Below are positions 44,135 to 53,660 of a stretch of 64,000 bases of DNA, piece by piece. Position numbers and translations under genes: made by a program. The stretch is taken from the NCBI RefSeq assembly GCF_014202995.1, contig NZ_JACHIA010000016.1:62001-126000 (forward strand), read 5' to 3'. Under the pieces are notes generated by a model. It was not told the DNA's origin. It saw only the letters and a list, made by a program, of their open reading frames with translations, and did not search any database. Origin of the DNA: Longimicrobium terrae (GTDB lineage: Bacteria; Gemmatimonadota; Gemmatimonadetes; Longimicrobiales; Longimicrobiaceae). How positions within the stretch are numbered: the first letter of the stretch is position 1; the number at the start of each line of letters is the position of its first letter.

Positions 44135-44756
44135 GATGTCGATCTCCTGCGTGCCTGGTCCGCCGCGCCGGGGCACTTCCCCGACGGAAATGGAGGACCG
44201 CACAGTCGCAAATGGCACGCCGCCGTCCGCGCATCCACGTTCGCCGCTTGGTGATGGATGACGCGCCGCCTCGTGCCGAAGACGCTCATCGGAGAAGAAC
44301 GCGCCGTCCGGCCGACACACTCCAGAGCGGCTCTCACCCCGGACCGGCGCACCCGGCCGGTCATTCCCCACGGCCGGACGGAGAGAGTTGTCGGAGGCGG
44401 AGCGCCCCCATCCCCGATAAACATTTGCGGCGCGGCGGGGAACGCGATGTCCCCTGGGGTGCGGAGTCGCGGATCGGGAACCGGAGCGTGTTTCCAAACG
44501 GGAACACGTGCTCGCGGGCTACTTTCAACAATCCTTGTAAGCTGTTGCAGGATACCTGTTTACGTGGAAGGCTAAATTGGTATGTTCGTTGCCTTTTTCC
44601 GGCGGCGAAGCGGGGCGGGTCTGGGCCATCTCCCAGCGCCCCCACTGTGTTGAAGCTCGTGCCCGCCTTGCGGCCCCACCGATTGCTTCGCCCGGCTCAC
44701 GTTCCAACTGACGCGATTTTTCCTTGTTCTCCGCGGCTTTCTCACGATTCGACGGG
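44135..44756. other. 620-base divergent control region of the RGG gene and surface operon
   Basis: No convincing gene. The part from about 44460 to 44600 is clearly AT-richer than the window and holds an imperfect palindrome TGTAAGCTGTTGCAGGATAC and the promoter candidate described separately. ORFs on both strands (for example 44258-44575) have shadow composition. The length of the region suggests complex control of the surface operon. Confidence 0.5.
44559..44586 (+). promoter_or_regulatory. Candidate promoter of the DUF11 surface operon
   Basis: TTTACG (44559-44564) and TATGTT (44581-44586) are separated by 16 bases, each matching 4 of 6 consensus positions, inside the only AT-rich patch upstream of the operon. 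It would give a leader of about 165 bases. Confidence 0.3.
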
Positions 44757-46508
44757 ATGACTTTCCGGTCCGGCGCAGTGCGCCCGGGCCGGCAGTCCCG
44801 CGCGTGGGGCCGTGGAGCCGCGACCGGGGGCGTGTTCCGCATCGGGAACGCGGGCCGCGCCGCGGGGCTGCTGATCGTCATCATCGGCCTGCTGGTTTCC
44901 TCCCCCGCCGCGGCGCAGGTGCTTACGCTGGCCCGGCAGCACGAGGGCACCATCGACTACGTGGCCGTCGGCAACACGCACCGCACCGGCAGCAACAGCG
45001 GCGACGCCTGCGCGGTGGCCAACAGCAGCACCGCCAACGTCGCCATCCCCACGGGGTCCACCCTGGTGGCCGCCTACCTGTACTGGGCCGGCAGCGGCAC
45101 CACGACCGACGCGTCGGTGACGCTGGCCCGTCCGTCCGGCGGAGCGGTGACCGTCAACGCCGAAGTCACCTCCGTCAGCACGTATCCGTACAACGGCAAC
45201 AACCTGCGCTACTTCGGCGGGTTCGTGGACGTCACGGCGCAGTGGCGCGGCAACGGCACCTACGGCGTGAGCAACTTCACCGTCAGCACCGGAAACCCGT
45301 ACTGCGACGTGGAGGGCGTGGCCAAGGGGTGGGCGATGTTCGTGGTCTACAGCAACCCCGCCTTTCCCGTCCGCCGCATTCAGCTGCGCCACGGCCTGCG
45401 CGCGTTCCGCCAGGCCACGGAAAGCGTGAACCTGACCAACTTCATGGCGGCGGACGAGCCCGAGGCGCGCGTCACCTTTCTGCTGTACGAAGGCGACGCC
45501 GAAATCGCGGGCGACGCACAGTATCCCGAGCAGCTGCTGTTCAACGGATCGCCGTTCAGCGACGGGCTGAACCCGGCGGCCAATCCGTACAACTCCACCA
45601 TCAACACCACCGTTCCGGGCCGCAGCAACGTATACGGCGTGGACCTGGACACCTACAACGCCTCCTCGTACTTCACGCCGCGCGCGCGCACGGCGGCCGT
45701 GGCGCTGTCGGCCGGCGGCGACATGGTGGTGCTGCAGACCATTCTCACCTCGCTGTCGGTGTCGCTCGTCAACGTGACGCCGGATGGCCTGACGGTGGAG
45801 GAAAGCCGGCTGCCGGGCCGTTACTCCCGCCAGTTCACGGTGGAGAACGTGTCGCTGACCGGCGACAACGCGGACCTGCTCTCATCGGTCACCGCCCCCG
45901 CCGGGCTGATGGTGCTGGACTCCATCACCGGCCCGGGCGTAACGCGGGGAACGCGCGGCGACAGCGCGCGGGTCTTTCTGGCCTCCGGCGCCACGCTGAA
46001 CGTGCTGGTGTGGTACACGGTTCCGGTGGGCACCGGGGCGCCCGGCCTCATCAACCTGCAGGCGCGCTCCGCCACCTATCCCACGCTGGCGCCCGCGCAG
46101 GACACCGGCTACACGCAGATGCGCCGGGTGGCCCCGCGGCTCACCATCACCAAGGGCGTCACCCCGGCCAACACGCTGTCACCGGGAACGGATCTCACCT
46201 ACGCCATGCAGGTCAGGAACGTGGGCGAGTTCGCCGCCCGCGGCGTGGTGGTGACGGATTCCGTGCCCCCGCAGGTGGCCTTCAAGCTGGCTTCCGTCAC
46301 CCAGGCGCTGCCGGCCGGCGTGACCGCGGTGGCCGCGTACAGCAGCGACGGCGTCACCTTTGGATACACGCCGGTGGCCGGCGGCTGCGGCGCTCCCGTG
46401 GGATACGACGCCTGCGTGCGCCGGCTGCGCTGGACCCTGACCGGAGACCTGGCCGCGGGCACCTCGCCCCCGGCCGCCAACTTCACCTTTGTCGCGCGAA
46501 TCCGCTGA
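44757..46508 (+). CDS. Secreted DUF11-domain protein, first gene of surface operon
   Basis: 583 residues from ATG 44757. The signal helix is preceded by a basic extension of about 37 residues; GTG 44831 would give a standard signal peptide (GLLIVIIGLLVSSPAAAQ). Mature N-terminal region of about 300 residues begins VLTLARQHEGTIDYVAVGN with LVAAYLYWAGSGTTTDASVTL, reminiscent of DUF3344-type extracellular beta-domains. It is followed by an Ig-like segment and a C-terminal DUF11 domain (LTITKGVTPANTLSPGTDLTYAMQVRN, GVVVTDSVP). Two Cys in GGCGAPVGYDACVRR may pair. Exported and probably surface-displayed. Next gene starts 68 bases later in the same direction. Confidence 0.82.
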   Translation: MTFRSGAVRPGRQSRAWGRGAATGGVFRIGNAGRAAGLLIVIIGLLVSSPAAAQVLTLARQHEGTIDYVAVGNTHRTGSNSGDACAVANSSTANVAIPTGSTLVAAYLYWAGSGTTTDASVTLARPSGGAVTVNAEVTSVSTYPYNGNNLRYFGGFVDVTAQWRGNGTYGVSNFTVSTGNPYCDVEGVAKGWAMFVVYSNPAFPVRRIQLRHGLRAFRQATESVNLTNFMAADEPEARVTFLLYEGDAEIAGDAQYPEQLLFNGSPFSDGLNPAANPYNSTINTTVPGRSNVYGVDLDTYNASSYFTPRARTAAVALSAGGDMVVLQTILTSLSVSLVNVTPDGLTVEESRLPGRYSRQFTVENVSLTGDNADLLSSVTAPAGLMVLDSITGPGVTRGTRGDSARVFLASGATLNVLVWYTVPVGTGAPGLINLQARSATYPTLAPAQDTGYTQMRRVAPRLTITKGVTPANTLSPGTDLTYAMQVRNVGEFAARGVVVTDSVPPQVAFKLASVTQALPAGVTAVAAYSSDGVTFGYTPVAGGCGAPVGYDACVRRLRWTLTGDLAAGTSPPAANFTFVARIR

Positions 46509-46576
46509 CCCTCCGCGCGGGACAGGCGGCTTTCGCGCCCGCCCCCGCGCTGTGCCACTCACAAGGAACGAGAACG

Positions 46577-47101
46577 ATGAAGTCTGTGATTTCGCGCCTG
46601 AGTGCGCTCGCGCTGGTTCTGTTCTTCGCCATGCCCCTGCGGGCGCAGGGCGGAACCCCGTCGCCGCTGTCGGTGACGGTGGAAAACCGCACCGCGCAGG
46701 CCGAGGCGGCCCGCGGGTCCACGCGCCGCGACGCCACGGCGCGCCCGGGCGACGTGCTGCGGTACCGGCTGGCGTTCCGCAATCCGGGGTCGTCCCCGAT
46801 TCGCGGCGTGACGCTGGCCAACCCTCTCGCCGGCGGAATGCGCCTGGTGGACGCGTCGACGCGCGCCAGCCGCACCGACGCGCGGGTGGAGTTTTCGGCC
46901 GATGGCGGGCGGACGTTTGCCGCCCAGCCCTCGGAGATGGTGACGAACGAGCAGGGACAGCGGGTGCGGCGCCCGATCCCCGCCGAGCGGTTCACGCACG
47001 TACGATGGACGGTGGATGGTCAGGTGGCGCCGGGCGCCACGGTCACCGCCGAGTTTGACGCCCGTGTGGCGGGTGCCCCTGCGCCCGCCGCCCGGCCGTA
47101 A
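46577..47101 (+). CDS. Small secreted single-DUF11 protein
   Basis: 174 residues from ATG 46577, with a signal peptide MKSVISRLSALALVLFF ending in RAQ. The mature chain is one DUF11-like Ig domain: RPGDVLRYRLAFRNPGSSPIRGVTLANPL, VEFSADGGRTFAAQ and FTHVRWTVDGQVAPGATVTAEFDARV. Single-domain secreted subunits of this kind resemble building blocks or adaptors rather than enzymes (inference). AAGGA precedes the start by 10 bases. Second gene of the operon, 45 bases before the third. Confidence 0.82.
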   Translation: MKSVISRLSALALVLFFAMPLRAQGGTPSPLSVTVENRTAQAEAARGSTRRDATARPGDVLRYRLAFRNPGSSPIRGVTLANPLAGGMRLVDASTRASRTDARVEFSADGGRTFAAQPSEMVTNEQGQRVRRPIPAERFTHVRWTVDGQVAPGATVTAEFDARVAGAPAPAARP

Positions 47102-47146
47102 GGTTTTCCCCTTTCCCTACCCAATTTTCCGAGAGGACCAACACCG

Positions 47147-48370
47147 ATGAAGACCCTGAGGCGGGCCGCGCTCGCCGCACTCCTGCTGGCGCCCGTGGCG
47201 CTGGTGAAGCCGGCCAGCGCACAGCTGACTCCCGAAGGCACCGTGATCACCAACACGGCCACGGCGAGCTGGACGGACGCGAACAACAACACCTACGCCA
47301 ACGTCACCGCGTCGGCGTCGGTCACCGTGGGCTACCTGGCCAACCCCGACGTGGCGTCGCCCGCGACCGTCACCCCGGCGTCGCCCAGCACGGGCAATGA
47401 ACTGCCGTTCACCATCACCAACAGCGGCAACGGCGTCGACAGCGTCACCGTGGCCACGACGGCCGGCACCGGCGTCACCATCACCGGCTACAAGCTGGGC
47501 AGCACCACCTATCCCACGCTGGCGGCGCTGAACGCGGCGCTCGCGGTCACCAGCGTGCCGGCCAACGGCACCGTGACGGTTACCGTGGTCTACACCGTGG
47601 CCCCGGGCCGCGGCGGACAGACGACGCCGGTGACCCTGACGGCCACGTCGCGCCGGGTGACCACCACGTCGGACGCGTCCACCACCAACGTGATTCCCCC
47701 GGTGGCCGGCGGCGCCGGAACCACGGTGGAAGGCGGCGCTTCGTCCAACGCCACCGTGTACCGCCTGCCCAGCAACGGCACCGGCTACTCGGCCACGTAC
47801 ACGCTCACCAACACCGGCAACGCGAGCGACACGTACTCGCTGGTTCCGGCCAGCAGCAACGGCGCGGTCGTCACGCTGGGCACCATGACGGGCACGGGCG
47901 TGAGCGGCGGGCAGGTCACCATTCCGGCGGGCGGCAGCGTCACCATCACGGTGAACTACACCGTCTCGCAGGTTCCGGCCGGCTCCACCAGCAACATCAC
48001 GCTGACCTCCACCTCGGGGAACAACTCCGCGGTCACCACCACCGGCACCGTGACGGTCATCGTCATCCGCGCCGCGCTGACCATGACCAAGCAGGCGTTC
48101 CGCGACAACCAGACGACGGCCGTCTCGGGCACCGTGCTGCCGGGCGAGTACATCTGGTACCGCATCACCGTCACCAACGCCGGCGGCGCCGCCGCGGCCA
48201 CCGTCGCGGTCAGCGATCCGCTGCCCTCGCAGGTGACGTACGTCAGCACCGCGACCGACGCCGCGGGATGGACGATCACCGAGACCTCCGGCACCGTGAG
48301 CGCGAGCCTGACGGGCACGCTGGCGCCGGCCGCGTCGCGGTACTTCTGGATCCGCGTCCGCGTCAAGTAA
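47147..48370 (+). CDS. Secreted Ser/Thr-rich DUF11-type repeat protein
   Basis: 407 residues, ATG 47147 with GAGAGGA upstream. Signal peptide to PASAQ. The mature start LTPEGTVITNTATASWTDANNN is the same element that opens gene 4 (VNRATATYQGDGD). Three or more Ig-like domains follow, extremely rich in Thr, Ser, Val, Ala, Gly and Asn and lacking Cys (VSGGQVTIPAGGSVTITVNYTV), with a last DUF11 domain (LTMTKQAFRDNQTTAVSGTVLPGEYIWYRITVTN, AVSDPLPSQVTYV). The composition is that of a fibre, sheath or S-layer subunit, and it may be the major exported product. Function not established. Confidence 0.82.
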   Translation: MKTLRRAALAALLLAPVALVKPASAQLTPEGTVITNTATASWTDANNNTYANVTASASVTVGYLANPDVASPATVTPASPSTGNELPFTITNSGNGVDSVTVATTAGTGVTITGYKLGSTTYPTLAALNAALAVTSVPANGTVTVTVVYTVAPGRGGQTTPVTLTATSRRVTTTSDASTTNVIPPVAGGAGTTVEGGASSNATVYRLPSNGTGYSATYTLTNTGNASDTYSLVPASSNGAVVTLGTMTGTGVSGGQVTIPAGGSVTITVNYTVSQVPAGSTSNITLTSTSGNNSAVTTTGTVTVIVIRAALTMTKQAFRDNQTTAVSGTVLPGEYIWYRITVTNAGGAAAATVAVSDPLPSQVTYVSTATDAAGWTITETSGTVSASLTGTLAPAASRYFWIRVRVK

Positions 48371-48401
48371 CGCGAATCCCACCTACCGGCTGATCACGGG
48401 A

Positions 48402-51400
48402 ATGCGCTTCCTTTCGCGCTCGGGCATGGACGGCACCAGCCGCCGGCGGACTTCGGTCCGCCGGGGGCTGGCGCTCGCCCTCGTGCTCGCCCTGGCCCCC
48501 GCGGCTCGCGCCGCGGCCCAGGTTCCCGTCACGCAGCCGGTGGTGAACCGGGCCACCGCCACCTACCAGGGGGATGGTGACACCGTGCGCGCCCGGCTGG
48601 ACGCCGAGGCCACGGTGACGGTGACCCGCACGGCGGGGGTGGCGATCACGCCTCCCCGCGCCGCGGTAATGGCTCCCGGATCGCGGCGCGTGCTCGCGCA
48701 CGTGCTGCAGAACCTGGGGAACGGGGCGGACCGGTTCACCCTGTCGGTGCGTGCACCGGCGGGGTGGACGGCCCTCCTGCTGCAGGACCTGAACGGGAAC
48801 GGCGCCCTGGACGAGGGTGAGCCGGCGATTGCCGCGCCGCTCGCGGCCGAAGCGGGCGCCGCCGTCCCCGTGCTGCTGGTGATTGACGCCCCCGCCGACG
48901 CGGCGGACGGCGAAATGACGGTGCAGGTGCAGGCCGTGAGCATGGCGGCCGCCGAGGCGCAGTCCTCGGTGACGGACCGGCTGACGGTGCGTACGCCGGC
49001 GGCCTCGCTGGCGCTGGACAAGCGGGTGGACCGCGCCTCCGCCGCCCGCGGCGACACGCTGGTCTACACGATTTCGTATGAGAACGCGGGCGACGCGGTC
49101 GCCCCGGCCGTTCTCCTTTCCGACACCCTTCCCGCCGGCGCGCGGCTGGTTCCCGGCTCGGTCCGCTGGAACGGCGCGGCGCTTTCCGACGCGGAAGACG
49201 GCGACGCGGGCACGGCGGACCGCGTGGACGGCGGCCGCGACCGCCTGCGCGTCGCGCTGGGTGCCGTGGAGCCCGCGGCCAAGGGAACGATCGCCTTCCG
49301 CGCCGTGGTGGCGGCGGACGCCGATCCCACGGTGCTGGCCAACGTGGCCTCGCTGTCCTCCGGGACGACGACGGTCGTCTCCACCCCCGCGGTCACCGAC
49401 CTGGGCCGCCCCGCGCTGCAGCTGAGCAAGACTAAGATCAGCGCCGACAGCGTGGCGTACGGACAGTCGGTGGCGTGGGCCATCCGCGTGAGCAACTCGT
49501 CGGACCGGTACGCGGCCCGCGGCGTCGTCATCACCGACACGCTGCCGGAGGGGCTGGTCCCCGTAAGCGGCGGGCCGGACGCGGTGATCACCGGGCAGGT
49601 GGTGCGCTGGACGCTGGGCGAGCTGGCCGCGGGCGCCGCGCGCGAGGTGGAGGTCACCGCCCGCGTGAACGAGTCCGGCCGCGGCGCGCCCCTCGTCAAC
49701 CGCGCCTGGGCCGGCGCCGAGAACGCCGACGGGGTGAGCGCCAGCTCGCTTCCCATCATCGTGGAGCAGCCCACCGGCGGCGAGCTGGAAATCAGCAAGA
49801 CCTCTTCCGCGCTGGAAGCGTCGCTGGGCGAAGCCATCCCCTACACCATCACCCTGCGCAACCGCGGCCTGGCCCCGCTGCGCAACATCATGGTGACGGA
49901 CGAGCTTCCCGAGGGCGCGCGGCTGGTGCGCGAGGGCGTGGCCGGCGCCGACTCCATCCAGATGGAAGGGCGGATGGTTCGGTTCTTCGTGGCCGGCCCG
50001 CTGTGGCCCACGCCGGAAATCACCATCCGCTACTCGCTGGTGATGGCCACGGCGCCGCGCGGCGGCACGCGGGTGGGCAACCACGCCTGGGCCCAGGCCG
50101 ACAACGGGCGCATCTCCAGCGACACGGCCACCGCGTGGGTGCGCCTGCGGCAGGGGCAGCCGATGGAAAGCCGCACCCTGATCGGCAAGGTGTGGATCGA
50201 CCGCGACGGCGACGGACGCCAGGGCGCGGGCGACCAGGGCGTAGAGGGCGTGGAAGTGTGGAGCGCCAGCGGCGAGGTCGTGACGACCGACGCGCAGGGC
50301 CGCTTCAGCTTCCCCGACCTGCGCCGCGGCGGCCACGTGCTGCGCCTGGACACGCTGAGCCTGCCCCGCGGCGCGCGGCTGGCCCCCGGGTCCGCCATGG
50401 ACGTGCGCGTTCAGGTGGATGGATGGACGATGCCCACCGCCGGCTTCCGCCTGGTGCCCGGCACGGAGCCCGTCGTCGCGGCGGCGGGCGGCGGCGGCGC
50501 CGCGGCCCCGTCCACCTCGCCGGAGCCGGTCCCCGCGACGGTGGCCCCGCTGTGGAGCGAGGCGGCGCGCGGCGACCAGGAGCGCCAGTCCATGGTTGCC
50601 GGCCCGGGGATCCGCATCACCGCGCCCATGGATGGGGCGATCGTCGTCACCAACCGCATGAACGTGCGGCTGCAGGGCGAGCCCGGCGCGGCCGCCCGCC
50701 TGTACGCCGGCGAGCGGATGGTGGGCGAGGGCGTGCTGCGCCCGGACGGCTCGATGGACTTCGTGGGGCTGGAGATGGACGCCGGCCCCGGCCGCCTGCG
50801 CGCGTGGACCAGGAACTCGTGGGGCCAGGAGCGCTGGGACAGCGTGGCGGTGCACCGCTCCGGCGCGCCCCACAGCCTGGAGGCGGTGGGCGGCCCCGTG
50901 CAGCTGCGCGCGGAAGACCGCCGCCCCACGCCGGTGCGGGTCCGGGTGCTGGACGAGTGGGGCGTCCCCGTGGCGGACGGCCCGCAGGTGACGGCCGAAG
51001 CGGTGGGCGCCATGCTGGGCGGTGAGGACGCGGACGGCAGCTCGCAGGGGTGGCAGGGACGCGCGGGGGTGGACGGCGTGGTCGCGCTGCCGCTGCGCGC
51101 GGGGTCGCTGATCGGCGCGGGCGAGCTGCGGATCCGCTCCGCCAAGGCCACGCTGACGCTGCCGTTGACGGTGCTGCCCACGACGCGGCCGCTGATCGCC
51201 ACCGGCGCGGTGCAGGTGGGTGTGGGCGCGGCGCCGGAAAGCTACGGCGCCATGGTGGTGCGCGGGGCGCTGGACGCGCAGACCGCGGTGAGCGTGACCT
51301 ACGACTCGCGCCGCCAGGACGGCGACACCGAGTTCTTCGGGCGCGGCTACGATCCGTCGGAAGACGGCCGCTATCCCACGCTGGGCGACGAGAGCGACCG

Positions 51401-53660
51401 GCGCACCTTCGGGTCGTCGACGCAGGCGCTGTCGGCGCGGGTGGAGCGCGGGTTGAACTGGGTGGAGATGGGCGACGTGGCCACGGGCGACTTCAGCGGC
51501 AGCGAGCGGCTGGGCGGCTACGGCCGCTCGCTCACCGGCGCCGCGGCGCGCGTGGGCACCGGCGCCGTGGTGTGGCGCGCCTTCGGCAGCCTGACGGACC
51601 AGGCGCTTTCGCAGGCGCAGCTGGAGGCCGACGGCACCAGCGGCCCCTACCGCTTCGGCGGGCGGGTGCGGCCGGGCACGGACCGCATCGCCGTGGAAGT
51701 GCGCGACCGCGACAACGCCGCGCGCCTGCTGCGCCGCGACGAGCTGCTGCGCTTCTACGACTACCAGATCGACTACCGCACCGGCGAAGTGATGCTGAGC
51801 CGCGCGGTTCCGTCGCGCGACGCGTACGGAAACCCGGTGTACGTGGTCGCCCTGCTGGAGCGCCGTTCCGGCGGCGAGTCGCGCTTCGTGGGCGGGCTGC
51901 GGATGGAGACGGACGCCGCCCGGCTGATGCCGCGGCTGGGCGCCGACTCGCTGGGCGTGGCCTTCTTTGGGGTGCACGACGGCACGGGGACGGCCGGCGA
52001 AGGGCTGCAGGCGCTGGGCGCCTCGCCCTCGGACCTGTTCGGCGCGGAAGTGCGCATGCGCCGCGGCGGGCTGCTGTTCGGCGGCGAGATCCTGAGCGCG
52101 CGCGGCGACAGCAGCTCGGTGGCCGGCCAGGCGCACCTGCGCTGGGAGATTCCGGGCGACCACATGGCCGTGAGCGCCGAGTGGCTGCGCGTGGGCGACG
52201 GCTTCGCCAGCAGCATGAACCCGCGCCTGCGTTCGGGGCTCGAGGAGCTGCGCCTGGGCGCGGAGCTGCGGATTACGGATGACGCGCGGCTGCGGCTGCG
52301 GCACGAGCGGCAGAACTTCCGCGAGTACGACGTGCAGCGGCAGAGCACCACGCTGACGGCCGAGCAGAAGGTGGCCGGCCGCCGCGTGACCGCCGAGGCG
52401 GGGATGCTGAGCGACGCGCAGGGCGCGGCGGGCACCTCGTCCGTGGCGCTGGGCCGCGCCACGCTGGCGCTGACCCCCACGACGGACGTGTGGCTGGAGG
52501 GCAGCCGCCCGCTGGAAAACCCGGAATCGGGCGCCACGCGGCCGGAGCAGATCGGCGTGGGCGCGTCGCAGCTGATCGTGCCCGGCGTGCGGATGGAAGG
52601 CAACTGGCGCCGCGCGCGGATGGCGCCGGACTCGGCCGCCTACGCCATCGCCGGGCTGACGCTCAAGACCGACATCGGCTTCGGGGCGCGGGCCATGGCG
52701 GGGGTGGAGCGGATGGAAGCCGGCGAGGCGCGCCACGCCGCGGTGCTGGGGTGGAATCAGTCGCTGGCGCTGGGCGGCGGCTGGACGGTGAACGGGATCA
52801 TGGAGCGCCGCTTCGGGCTGGACCGCGCGCCGCTGGTGGACCCGGTGCGCTCGCTTCCGTTCGCGCACCAGGAGCAGGAGCGCTGGGCCGGCTCGCTGGG
52901 GCTGGACCTGCTGCCGACGGTTGGCCCGCGGATGAGCAGCCGCGCCGAGTTCCACGACGGCGACCAGCGCAGCGGATGGCGCTTCGACCTGGGCGGCGAC
53001 ATGGCGCTGGGCCGCAACGGCGCGCTGCTGACCCGGCACGACTGGTACGAAGACAACCGCAAGGACGCGGCGGCCGGCGAGGAGATGACGCGCAGCGAGC
53101 GCTCCATGCTGGGCGTGGCGGTGCGGCCGGCGGGCTCGGACGCGTGGAACGTGCTCACCAAGCTGGAGTGGCGCTTCGCGGAGAACCCGCTGGCGGGAAC
53201 GGTGCTGGCCGGCGCGCGCACGGAGCAGCGGATGATCGCGGCCACGGACGCCGTGTGGGCGCCGCTGGAAGGGTGGACCGTGGCCGGCCGCTACGCGCTG
53301 CGCCTGACGACGGCGCGCGACACGGTGGAGACCACGGGAACGCTGCGGTCCACGGCGCAGTTCGTGGGCGGGCGGCTGGAGCGCGACCTGCTGGGCAACC
53401 TGCGCGGGCGCATGGACGGGCGGCTGCTGGCGGAAGGCATCACCGGCGCGCGCCGGTGGAGCCTGGCGCCGTCGCTGACCATGGGGTTCAAGGGCGGGCT
53501 GGAGATCGAGGGCGGGTACCGCTTCGGCACGCTGGAAGACGCGGACTTCGCCAACTACGGCAAGCGCGGGCTGTTTGCGGTGCTGGGCCTGCGGTTCACG
53601 GAAGGCTCCCTCGCCACCGCCGCCGACTTCTGGCGCGAGCGCATCCGCAAGGATTTCTGA
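48402..53660 (+). CDS. Giant DUF11/SdrD-like surface protein with C-terminal outer-membrane barrel
   Basis: 1752 residues. Signal peptide (residues about 20-38), ATATYQGDGD element, an Ig-like part, then three DUF11 domains at about 205-315, 340-455 and 465-580. Next is an SdrD-B/Cna-B-like domain at about 590-680 (LIGKVWIDRDGDGRQGAGDQGVEG with calcium-type Asp pattern, ending TMPTAGFRLV), a Pro/Ala linker, two further Ig-like domains to about 920, then roughly 820 residues of alternating amphipathic strands (YDYQIDYRTGEVMLSRAVPS and many two-residue-period segments) ending in IRKDF. A terminal Phe after alternating residues is the BAM recognition signal, so this should be an outer-membrane barrel carrying an extended domain stalk. 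Last gene of the operon. Confidence 0.82.
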   Translation: MRFLSRSGMDGTSRRRTSVRRGLALALVLALAPAARAAAQVPVTQPVVNRATATYQGDGDTVRARLDAEATVTVTRTAGVAITPPRAAVMAPGSRRVLAHVLQNLGNGADRFTLSVRAPAGWTALLLQDLNGNGALDEGEPAIAAPLAAEAGAAVPVLLVIDAPADAADGEMTVQVQAVSMAAAEAQSSVTDRLTVRTPAASLALDKRVDRASAARGDTLVYTISYENAGDAVAPAVLLSDTLPAGARLVPGSVRWNGAALSDAEDGDAGTADRVDGGRDRLRVALGAVEPAAKGTIAFRAVVAADADPTVLANVASLSSGTTTVVSTPAVTDLGRPALQLSKTKISADSVAYGQSVAWAIRVSNSSDRYAARGVVITDTLPEGLVPVSGGPDAVITGQVVRWTLGELAAGAAREVEVTARVNESGRGAPLVNRAWAGAENADGVSASSLPIIVEQPTGGELEISKTSSALEASLGEAIPYTITLRNRGLAPLRNIMVTDELPEGARLVREGVAGADSIQMEGRMVRFFVAGPLWPTPEITIRYSLVMATAPRGGTRVGNHAWAQADNGRISSDTATAWVRLRQGQPMESRTLIGKVWIDRDGDGRQGAGDQGVEGVEVWSASGEVVTTDAQGRFSFPDLRRGGHVLRLDTLSLPRGARLAPGSAMDVRVQVDGWTMPTAGFRLVPGTEPVVAAAGGGGAAAPSTSPEPVPATVAPLWSEAARGDQERQSMVAGPGIRITAPMDGAIVVTNRMNVRLQGEPGAAARLYAGERMVGEGVLRPDGSMDFVGLEMDAGPGRLRAWTRNSWGQERWDSVAVHRSGAPHSLEAVGGPVQLRAEDRRPTPVRVRVLDEWGVPVADGPQVTAEAVGAMLGGEDADGSSQGWQGRAGVDGVVALPLRAGSLIGAGELRIRSAKATLTLPLTVLPTTRPLIATGAVQVGVGAAPESYGAMVVRGALDAQTAVSVTYDSRRQDGDTEFFGRGYDPSEDGRYPTLGDESDRRTFGSSTQALSARVERGLNWVEMGDVATGDFSGSERLGGYGRSLTGAAARVGTGAVVWRAFGSLTDQALSQAQLEADGTSGPYRFGGRVRPGTDRIAVEVRDRDNAARLLRRDELLRFYDYQIDYRTGEVMLSRAVPSRDAYGNPVYVVALLERRSGGESRFVGGLRMETDAARLMPRLGADSLGVAFFGVHDGTGTAGEGLQALGASPSDLFGAEVRMRRGGLLFGGEILSARGDSSSVAGQAHLRWEIPGDHMAVSAEWLRVGDGFASSMNPRLRSGLEELRLGAELRITDDARLRLRHERQNFREYDVQRQSTTLTAEQKVAGRRVTAEAGMLSDAQGAAGTSSVALGRATLALTPTTDVWLEGSRPLENPESGATRPEQIGVGASQLIVPGVRMEGNWRRARMAPDSAAYAIAGLTLKTDIGFGARAMAGVERMEAGEARHAAVLGWNQSLALGGGWTVNGIMERRFGLDRAPLVDPVRSLPFAHQEQERWAGSLGLDLLPTVGPRMSSRAEFHDGDQRSGWRFDLGGDMALGRNGALLTRHDWYEDNRKDAAAGEEMTRSERSMLGVAVRPAGSDAWNVLTKLEWRFAENPLAGTVLAGARTEQRMIAATDAVWAPLEGWTVAGRYALRLTTARDTVETTGTLRSTAQFVGGRLERDLLGNLRGRMDGRLLAEGITGARRWSLAPSLTMGFKGGLEIEGGYRFGTLEDADFANYGKRGLFAVLGLRFTEGSLATAADFWRERIRKDF

